In this document: positions 1 through 5,119 of the stretch, one piece after another
Layout: each line of letters starts with the position of its first letter
How positions within the stretch are numbered: position 1 is the stretch's first letter
Source: Syntrophomonadaceae bacterium
Lineage (GTDB): Bacteria; Bacillota_D; Dethiobacteria; DTU022
Assembly (NCBI GenBank): GCA_003551865.1
Contig: PUNU01000038.1
Location: forward strand, 1-8,108
DNA length: 8,108 nt
Direction of reading: 5' to 3'
Notes under the pieces: generated by a model
Database searches by the model: none
What the model was told of the DNA's origin: nothing
The model's input: the letters and a program-made list of their open reading frames with translations, nothing else
Translations under genes and position numbers: made by a program

Positions 1-820
1 CGGGCACCACTATATGAACGCCCTTGGTTGGATAAATCCGTGCCTGATCATATTCTGCAGGCTCCAGGACCCGGTCAGTCCAGATGCCGGCGGCCGAAAC
101 CACGCACTTCCCCTTTACTTCGAAGTTTTTCCCGGTGAATAAATCTTTTGCCTTGACTCCCTTCACCCGGCTGGCTGAATCCTTAATATAGTCCTCCACC
201 CGCGCGTAATTAAGAGCGGCGGAATCTGCATTGCCGCGCTCCAGGCTTTCCTTGATTATCTCCAGGGTTACCCGGGCGTCATCACAGTTGGTATCGTAAT
301 AAAAACCGGCCATCTTAAGGCGGCCAAATTCCCGATCTTCAATTACCAGGGCCGGCTCAAATTCTTCCACAAAATCCGCCTTAAATATCCTGGACTTACG
401 GTAATTTTTAAATATGCTGAACCAGTCCGACAAAACATCGTACATCTTAACGGCGGCCCAAATCATAAACGGCCGGACCCTGCCCCGATCGTATGCGGGG
501 TAGATGAACCCCAGCGGCCTGACCAGGTGGGGCAAATGGCTGCGCAGCCAGTTTCTTTCACCGGTTGATTCTCTCACCAGGCCGTACTCATTGGAGGCCA
601 GGTATCTCATCCCGCCGTGGAACAGTTTCGATGATCTGGAAGACGTCCCAAAAGCAAAATCGTCTTTATCCAGAAGACAAAAAGAGAGCCCGCGCAAAGC
701 ACATTCCCGGGCTATGCCGGCGCCGGTAATACCGCCGCCGATTATTACCAGGTCAAACTCCCCGGCGGAGGCAAATTCAATATCCCTGCTGCGGTTTTGA
801 GCATTCCAGGATCGAAACAT
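1..820 (-). CDS. glpD: FAD-dependent glycerol-3-phosphate dehydrogenase, N-terminal part (cut by window edge)
   Basis: This gene oxidises sn-glycerol-3-phosphate to dihydroxyacetone phosphate and passes electrons to the quinone pool at the membrane. About 273 residues are visible, roughly half of the usual 500-560; the 3' end lies outside the window. Residues 22-37 hold the dinucleotide-binding strand and glycine loop (DLVIIGGGITGAG), followed near residue 51 by the acidic end of strand 2 (LLDKDDFAFGTSS). The family-typical SSRSSKLFHGGMRYL follows at about 60-74. Near the edge, VVSAAGIWTD matches the second FAD-contact region. The ATG at 820 is chosen because AGGTGAT (830-824) sits just upstream and the FAD motif starts at the usual distance. 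It is not an intact open frame in ATG-only ORF calls because it runs off the edge. GlpA (anaerobic subunit) is the alternative name. Family assignment is firm; GlpD versus GlpA is not settled. Confidence 0.93.
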   Translation of the reverse strand, partial: MFRSWNAQNRSRDIEFASAGEFDLVIIGGGITGAGIARECALRGLSFCLLDKDDFAFGTSSRSSKLFHGGMRYLASNEYGLVRESTGERNWLRSHLPHLVRPLGFIYPAYDRGRVRPFMIWAAVKMYDVLSDWFSIFKNYRKSRIFKADFVEEFEPALVIEDREFGRLKMAGFYYDTNCDDARVTLEIIKESLERGNADSAALNYARVEDYIKDSASRVKGVKAKDLFTGKNFEVKGKCVVSAAGIWTDRVLEPAEYDQARIYPTKGVHIVVP

Positions 821-857
821 GGCATCACCTTTAATCGTGTTATAATTCCCCCCTTAA

Positions 858-887
858 TGTAAACATAAAGTCAGTGGATTGTAAACA
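858..887 (-). promoter_or_regulatory. Direct repeat TGTTTACA x2 upstream of glpD
   Basis: The octamer TGTTTACA (minus strand; TGTAAACA on plus) occurs at 858-865 and again at 880-887. The repeats are 22 bp apart, about two helical turns, and lie 38-67 nt upstream of the glpD start. A TATAAC at 844-839 is a possible -10, but no convincing -35 is spaced 16-18 bp from it. Two identical octamers on one helix face suggest a binding site for a regulator. Which regulator, and whether it acts on glpD or on the divergent small ORF, is unknown. Confidence 0.35.
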
Positions 888-922
888 AAAAGATAGTCAA
901 TTTAATTTTGAAGGGGCTAATT

Positions 923-1030
923 ATGCAATCGTCAGCCGTTTTCCTGCAAAAATATTCCGGCCGGCCACTAAAGATTAGAAGCAAAAATCCCGGTATGGTT
1001 GTCGGATTGATACAGTTTGTTAAAATATAA
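923..1030 (+). CDS. Possible small ORF, 35 aa, unknown
   Basis: An ATG at 923 follows AAGGGG (911-916) with a 6-nt spacer, a good ribosome binding site, and opens a 35-codon frame ending in TAA at 1028-1030. The peptide begins MQSSAVFLQKYSG, is basic in the middle (KIRSKN) and ends in a hydrophobic stretch (MVVGLIQFVKI). A loose promoter, TTGTAA (879-884) with TTTAAT 16 bp downstream, lies just upstream. I do not recognise it. It sits between glpD and the MITE-like repeat, and the left direct repeat of that element begins at the last base of its stop codon. It could be a leader peptide, a small membrane-active peptide or chance. The RBS is the only real support. Confidence 0.3.
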   Translation: MQSSAVFLQKYSGRPLKIRSKNPGMVVGLIQFVKI

Positions 1031-1037
1031 GTAAAAG

Positions 1038-1177
1038 GTAACTACTCAGGCCTAACCCGCTATGCCATGGGGACGGTTCCATCGTTTTCCCTTCGGCCTT
1101 CGCTGTGCTCAGGAACGCTCGAACCGTCCCCATGGCACCGCTTTTCACTCAACAAGGACAACAAACTGAGTAGTTAC
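1038..1177. repeat. MITE-like palindromic element with nested inverted repeats
   Basis: The ends are a perfect 12-bp inverted repeat, GTAACTACTCAG (1038-1049) and its complement (1166-1177). Inside is a perfect 17-bp inverted repeat, TGCCATGGGGACGGTTC (1063-1079) and its complement (1121-1137), enclosing a 41-nt loop. The element is flanked by the 7-bp direct repeat AGTAAAA (1030-1036 and 1178-1184), with one unmatched G at the left junction, which looks like a target-site duplication. It has no coding capacity. The GGGACGGTTC core resembles dispersed palindromes near IS200-like tyrosine transposases in clostridia. That link is from memory and not provable here, and no transposase is present in the window. 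Confidence 0.75.
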
Positions 1178-1299
1178 AGTAAAAAATTGATTCGATAGGT
1201 AAGCTTAGAATCCAACCGGGCATTATTCACAAAACCATTTTTAACTAAACCAATGATTCAAGAATTAAACCGCGTGCAGGGGATTTTGCCCTACTGTGA

Positions 1300-1314
1300 G
1301 GTGAGGGGGTCACC
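1300..1314 (+). promoter_or_regulatory. Hairpin over the ribosome binding site of the lgt-like gene
   Basis: GGTGA-GGGGG-TCACC is a perfect 5-bp stem with a five-G loop. It overlaps the purine-rich GAGGTGA (1298-1304), the only good Shine-Dalgarno match before the ATG at 1320. Measured linearly, that match lies 15 nt from the ATG, which is long; folding the hairpin would both hide the site and change the distance. No other in-frame start codon lies between. This may tune translation of the lgt-like gene and the coupled lipoprotein. Confidence 0.35.
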
Positions 1315-1319
1315 ATTTC

Positions 1320-2096
1320 ATGCACCCCGTCTTGTTCGAATTTAACAACGTTACAGTGCTGGCTTATCCTGTAATTATCATCTCATCGATAATACTGGCC
1401 GTTTTGCTGATCCGTTATTATGAAATACCTTACCTGTATTCCAGGGGCCTTTGTCCGGAAACTCTTTATAAATACAACGGGGAAGCCCTGCTTATCGCTT
1501 TTATTTTGACCGTTGTCGGATCGCGGCTCGGCTCTGTTATTGTCAACTGGCATCTGTACGAGCATGATCCAACAGCGGTGCTGGCATTTTGGCGAGGCGG
1601 GTTTGCCTACCACGGCGGCTTGATAGCTGTTCTGCTCGGCATTTCCATTCATGCCTTGTTACGCCGTATACCCCTGGGTTCGCTTCTCGATGCAGCCATC
1701 CCCTACGCAACCCTGGCTTACGGCACCGGGCGCCTAGCCTGCTTTTTAAACGGGTGCTGTTACGGCCTGCCAACCGAACTGCCCTGGGGGCTGGCATACC
1801 CGGCCGTAGACTCGGTAACGCGTCAACCCACCCAGCTGTATGCCTCCGCCGCTTCACTGATAATATTTTTCATCCTGATTAGAATTCACCGGAGGGGTTT
1901 TCCCGCCGGCTATACATTTGCCTGGTTTTTAGTCCTGCACGGCGCTTACCGGCTGTTGGTTGAATTTTTCAGGGTAAGAGATTACCTGTTTGAGCCGATC
2001 TCCCTGGCCCAGGTTGTAAGCATAACCATAATCCTGGGCGGGATTGCTCTATTGATAAACCGCAAAAAAGTATTAAGGAGGGCCAGTTATGAGTAA
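1320..2096 (+). CDS. Prolipoprotein diacylglyceryl transferase (Lgt) family protein, variant motif
   Basis: The Lgt family moves diacylglyceryl from phosphatidylglycerol to the lipobox cysteine of prolipoproteins at the outer face of the cytoplasmic membrane. This 258-aa protein has about seven hydrophobic segments, for example 13-33, 56-75, 93-114, 175-189 and 228-247. It keeps the YHGG motif (residues 97-100, with the family's important His), the conserved Gly-Arg (GTGR, 135-138), QPTQLY (169-174) and YRLLVEFFR (210-218). The family signature normally continues as N-x-E-x-x-G, but here it reads CFLNGCCYG (141-149): a Cys-Cys pair replaces the acidic position. That is typical of a divergent Lgt branch, so a paralogue is likelier than the housekeeping enzyme. 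Its stop overlaps by 8 nt the start of a lipoprotein gene, an obvious candidate substrate. No gene symbol is given because the exact activity is unproven. Confidence 0.88.
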   Translation: MHPVLFEFNNVTVLAYPVIIISSIILAVLLIRYYEIPYLYSRGLCPETLYKYNGEALLIAFILTVVGSRLGSVIVNWHLYEHDPTAVLAFWRGGFAYHGGLIAVLLGISIHALLRRIPLGSLLDAAIPYATLAYGTGRLACFLNGCCYGLPTELPWGLAYPAVDSVTRQPTQLYASAASLIIFFILIRIHRRGFPAGYTFAWFLVLHGAYRLLVEFFRVRDYLFEPISLAQVVSITIILGGIALLINRKKVLRRASYE

Positions 2097-2682
2097 AAAA
2101 TTGCTGCTTCTATTTTTAAGCCTGGTTATGCTGGGAATTTTAATCAGCGGATGCGAAGAAGAAGTGCCGCCGCAGTATATTACCATGCGGTGGGGCATAC
2201 CCGAAGAAATCGAAGGCTTTCCGGGCCTAAAGCGGCAGCCGCAGGGACTGGAAGTAGAGCACGTAGGCGAGGATACCCTGCAGGTGCTCTGGCAGACGGG
2301 GGAAAGTTATATCCTTCCTATCAGTGCCACCGCTGATCAAGCGCTGGAGGGCGTAAGGTACCGGGGACAAAATATTCCCACCCACCTGGAATTAGAATGG
2401 CTGGATCCCTGGGAAGAAGAATGGTATCCGGTAGAAGCGGTCCCGGAAGACAGGATTAAAGCGGTTATAGAAAAAGAAAACGGGCTTTTCACTATTGATT
2501 TCGGGCCGCCCGAAGGAGCCGACTTTGAGGAAGGCATGAACAGGGTAATCTGGTTCCGTATCACTCCCACAGAACCGGCGGAATTTGCATTTAATATTTT
2601 CGGCTACCTTCCGGATAACAACGGAGAGCCTTCCGCAAACAGGGTGTCCAATATCCTCACTCTCCAGGCGGAGGTTGAATAA
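2089..2682 (+). CDS. Predicted lipoprotein, function unknown
   Basis: This 197-aa protein starts with a classic type II signal peptide: MSKK, a hydrophobic run (residues 5-19) and the lipobox ISGC with the acylated cysteine at 22, followed by EEE. The mature part is acidic, rich in Trp, Tyr and Pro (WLDPWEEEWYPVE), and has alternating hydrophobic segments that suggest a small beta-sandwich. I recognise no family. The ATG is preceded by AAGGAGGG (2075-2082) with a 7-nt spacer and overlaps the upstream lgt-like gene as ATGAGTAA, so the two are probably translationally coupled. The pairing suggests that the upstream enzyme modifies this protein, or that both serve the same envelope function. The lipoprotein call is firm; the role is unknown. 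Confidence 0.85.
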   Translation: MSKKLLLLFLSLVMLGILISGCEEEVPPQYITMRWGIPEEIEGFPGLKRQPQGLEVEHVGEDTLQVLWQTGESYILPISATADQALEGVRYRGQNIPTHLELEWLDPWEEEWYPVEAVPEDRIKAVIEKENGLFTIDFGPPEGADFEEGMNRVIWFRITPTEPAEFAFNIFGYLPDNNGEPSANRVSNILTLQAEVE

Positions 2683-2706
2683 TCAGCCCGGGCAGGCGCC
2701 TGCAGA

Positions 2707-2735
2707 AAACGGTGTGCTGGGAAAACAGACCGTTT
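2707..2735. terminator. Possible bidirectional terminator between convergent genes
   Basis: AAACGGT (2707-2713) pairs with ACCGTTT (2729-2735), and the stem is extended inside by CTG/CAG after a GTG bulge. Read on the minus strand the stem is followed by TTTTC; on the plus strand it ends in TTTAAAT. It lies in the 73-bp gap between the lipoprotein stop and the 385-aa gene stop, where a shared terminator is expected. A second perfect 12-nt palindrome, GCAGGCGCCTGC, lies at 2692-2703. The U tracts are short, so termination efficiency is uncertain. Confidence 0.45.
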
Positions 2736-2755
2736 AAATCAATACTATAATCATA

Positions 2756-3913
2756 TTACTCGATAAACCCTTGCTCAGTCAGCCATTCTTCGGCAACTGC
2801 ATGGGGTTGTTTGTGCTTCAGGTCAACCTCGCCAATCAAAGCTGTTATAGTCTCGTCATCCAAAGCGTGAGCTATGGGATTAAGGATATCTTCAATTTCA
2901 GGCACAGCTTCAAGGACCTTCTGCCGCACCACCGGGGCACAATTATAGGCCTGAAATAACTGAAGATCATCAACCAGCCGGACCAGGTTAAAAATTCGTA
3001 TACGGGCTTCGGTGGCAAATCCCACCGCCGCGCAAGCTTCCCCGTCTCTCAATATGCCGTATGTCTCCCCCCAACCGGTTAAAACAAACTCTTCAAACTC
3101 AAAACCGTAGTAGGCAGACAGTGCGGGATAACCATCACCCCTGGAGTAGTATATTTCATCAGTGGCCAAGACCCAACCCTGCGAAGAAGGAGCTTCCACC
3201 CCGGTGTTTATGGCATGGGCGAGGTCGCTGATACTTTCAATGTCCAGCGCAGCGGCAATGTCCTCATGCATCAGAAGGGTGTAAGTGTTGTTGAAAGAAG
3301 TGTAATCCAGCCAGATAAAACCGTTTTCCAGATCCGCTTCTTTAACCATCCTGTGGCATTCTTCCGGATCCGCGATTACCTCTTCATAGCCCAGATGAGT
3401 AACCAGGGCAGTCCCGGTATATTCCCAGTAAAGATCAATTTGACCCTCTTCCTGGGCTGTACGTAATTGATTGGTGCCCCCGAACCGGGTTTTATCCACT
3501 GTGGGAATGCCTTGGTGTTCAAGGGCTATAACCGTTATATGCCCCAAGAGGATCTGCTCGGTAAACTCTTTCGACCCCACGACTATATAATCACTATGAT
3601 CTTCCGGATCCGGATCACCGTCTTCTTCGGACCCCACAGGGCCATTTTCTTCACCGAGCCCGTTGATCAAGAAAAATACACCGCCGATCAGCAACAATCC
3701 GACAGCAAGGACTGCCGTAATAACAAAAGTGTCTGCTTTTCTTTTAACTGGCCTGGCCCGTCCGGGCTCTTCGACCGCCTCAGCCGTTTCTGCCCGGGAG
3801 TCCTCCTCCCCGGCAGATGGCTCAACTTCAATATCTTCCTGCCTGCTGCCGCATTTCGGGCAGTACGCTTCATCGCCTTCAAGCTTAAAACCACAACTTG
3901 TGCAGAAAGACAT
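2756..3913 (-). CDS. Zinc ribbon - TM - OpuAC/ProX-like substrate-binding protein
   Basis: The 385-aa protein has three parts. Residues 4-21 are a double-CxxC zinc ribbon (C4, C7, C18, C21; CTSCG...YCPKCG). An acidic linker follows, then one membrane helix at about 62-84 preceded by basic KRK. Residues 109-385 match the OpuAC family of glycine betaine/choline/carnitine-binding proteins: VVGSKEFTEQILLG at the start, FGGTNQL (144-150), IDLYWEYTGTAL (159-170), NCAPVVR (324-330) and an EEWLTEQGFI tail. The aromatic-rich YWEY and IYYS segments could supply an aromatic cage for quaternary amines. The predicted layout is ribbon in, binding domain out. Normal OpuAC proteins are lipoproteins or are fused to an ABC permease; neither permease nor ATPase is in the window. 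The ATG is preceded by AAAGGGGTG (3927-3919). Ligand and partner are unknown. Confidence 0.88.
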   Translation of the reverse strand: MSFCTSCGFKLEGDEAYCPKCGSRQEDIEVEPSAGEEDSRAETAEAVEEPGRARPVKRKADTFVITAVLAVGLLLIGGVFFLINGLGEENGPVGSEEDGDPDPEDHSDYIVVGSKEFTEQILLGHITVIALEHQGIPTVDKTRFGGTNQLRTAQEEGQIDLYWEYTGTALVTHLGYEEVIADPEECHRMVKEADLENGFIWLDYTSFNNTYTLLMHEDIAAALDIESISDLAHAINTGVEAPSSQGWVLATDEIYYSRGDGYPALSAYYGFEFEEFVLTGWGETYGILRDGEACAAVGFATEARIRIFNLVRLVDDLQLFQAYNCAPVVRQKVLEAVPEIEDILNPIAHALDDETITALIGEVDLKHKQPHAVAEEWLTEQGFIE

Positions 3914-4147
3914 GGCCGCACCCCTTTAAAATTTTGATACAGGCGGTATAAGCAATTCCGGATCGCTTTTTCTTTGATGACACCTGCTTCCTGCGGGTAT
4001 AACTGGAAAAACCAGATAAGACAGGCTAAATACTCATTGCTAAAAACAAAATATTTAAAATAAACAGGCCCAAACCCCAGTAAGCCCGCCGCCTGACTAT
4101 CTCATCTTTTTAACCTGTGTTTATCATCCTGAAGACTGATGCCACAG
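3914..4147 (-). other. Intergenic gap between the 289-aa and 385-aa genes
   Basis: This 234-bp gap is AT-rich and has no ORF with a usable RBS on either strand. On the minus strand, a 5-bp CAGGC/GCCTG stem spanning about 4095-4065 followed by a T-rich tract (TTTATTTT) could be a weak terminator after the 289-aa gene. A short CTGG-A5-CCAG hairpin lies at 4002-4014. No convincing promoter was found, although the gap is long enough for the 385-aa gene to have its own. Confidence 0.4.
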
Positions 4148-5017
4148 CTATATTTCCATCACCTTGTTAACGCTTATTGACAGCGGACATTCCTCGTCTT
4201 CTAAATCACCTTCAACCAGGGAGGCCCAGACATATATGGCATTATCACTGTCGCTCCAGTATTCGCCTATTTCAATGTCTTTTCCACACGGGCAGGTTAC
4301 CGGGTCATTGCTGGCGCCCCAGCCCCGGTCTGCTTCCAGAGAAAAGATGGTCAGCTTATTGCATTCGTGGCATTTAACTTTGCCATTGAGGATCGCCCTG
4401 TTGCCCCGGTAGGTTTCCGGGAAAACTACCTTGGAAACTACACTTTTGCTCGCAGTCAGCAGATCCAGTTCTTCAGCCTCCCCGACCGGCTTCTCGCCGA
4501 AAACTACCGTCCAATCCTCCAGTGCTTCATGCTTTTCTTGGTAGTCCCCTTTATCCGCCCCGCGCCTTGATTCCGCTTCTTTTATCTCCGCAACCTTTTC
4601 CCCGACAGTTTCTGCGCTTTCTTTGGCGGGGTCCGCTGCTTTTTTATGCGATTCCTCTGTTTCCTGCAAATCTTCTTCCTGTCCGGCTGCAGCCGGCCGG
4701 CTCTCGGCTTCTTTTTTCCCTGATGTGCCCAGGTACTCTTCCAGCGTTTTAAGCACTTCAAGATCAGACTGCTTTTTTGTCTTTTCTACGGAAGCTCCAC
4801 AGGACACACAAAAACTTGCCCCTTTCCTCAAAGGAGCATTACAGGATGCACAAAATTCCTCTTTTCCGGTCTTCTCTTTCTCCGGCTCCTGCTCTTCACC
4901 TTCCTTCGCTGTTTCCGCCTTAGCTTGTTCGGGCTGTTTTTGAACTGTGGCGCCGCAGATGATACAAAACTTGGCTCCTTCTACCAGCTCTTCTCCGCAA
5001 GATTGGCATTTGCTCAA
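4148..5017 (-). CDS. Protein with two zinc ribbons and a C-terminal Cys cluster, unknown function
   Basis: This 289-aa protein has no signal peptide or membrane segment and is probably cytoplasmic. It carries two N-terminal zinc ribbons, C4-C7/C18-C21 and C56-C59/C70-C73, each with 8 residues between the CG (or CN) and the FC, as in its neighbours. A Glu/Lys/Ala-rich linker of about 90 residues (80-165) is likely disordered or coiled. The C-terminal part (165-289) has a third potential metal site, CHEC (216-219) and CPC (242-244), then a beta-rich segment with Trp and Tyr (IGEYWSDSDNAIYVW). The start is TTG: GGAGGTGA lies 5 nt upstream and MSKCQSCG aligns with the start of the 385-aa protein. 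I recognise no named family for the C-terminal domain. It lies 102 bp downstream of the 618-aa gene on the same strand. Confidence 0.82.
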   Translation of the reverse strand: MSKCQSCGEELVEGAKFCIICGATVQKQPEQAKAETAKEGEEQEPEKEKTGKEEFCASCNAPLRKGASFCVSCGASVEKTKKQSDLEVLKTLEEYLGTSGKKEAESRPAAAGQEEDLQETEESHKKAADPAKESAETVGEKVAEIKEAESRRGADKGDYQEKHEALEDWTVVFGEKPVGEAEELDLLTASKSVVSKVVFPETYRGNRAILNGKVKCHECNKLTIFSLEADRGWGASNDPVTCPCGKDIEIGEYWSDSDNAIYVWASLVEGDLEDEECPLSISVNKVMEI

Positions 5018-5037
5018 AGTGATTCACCTCCAATGTT

Positions 5038-5053
5038 TTGGACACTTGTCCAA
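5038..5053. promoter_or_regulatory. Perfect inverted repeat upstream of the 289-aa gene, candidate operator
   Basis: TTGGACA-CT-TGTCCAA is a 7-bp perfect inverted repeat with a 2-nt centre. It ends about 8 nt before the GGAGGTGA ribosome binding site of the TTG-started 289-aa gene. The short centre favours a dimeric-protein operator over an RNA hairpin. Next to it, ACCGG and GGGGA short inverted repeats occur at 5053-5080. No promoter with both boxes is obvious in this 102-bp gap. Confidence 0.4.
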
Positions 5054-5119
5054 CCGGCTGGGGAACCGGTGATCCCCGTAATTAATAATTCAAATAAAAC
5101 TTACCGGGCCCCTTCGAGC

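Noticed and set aside
504..800. Plus-strand open frame of 98 codons
   Set aside because: It is the antisense shadow of the glycerol-3-phosphate dehydrogenase, whose reverse-strand translation carries clear FAD-binding motifs.
957..966. Overlapping CCGGCCGG/GGCCGGCC palindromes, with a second GGCCGGCC at 7344-7351
   Set aside because: Two short GC octamers 6.4 kb apart can occur by chance and have no flanking similarity.
1543..1857. Minus-strand and alternative-frame ORFs inside the lgt-like gene
   Set aside because: The 258-aa frame has conserved Lgt motifs; the others are Arg-rich shadows.
3467..3937. Plus-strand open frame of 156 codons
   Set aside because: It lies opposite the zinc ribbon/OpuAC gene, has no RBS or recognisable domain, and its composition fits a shadow frame.
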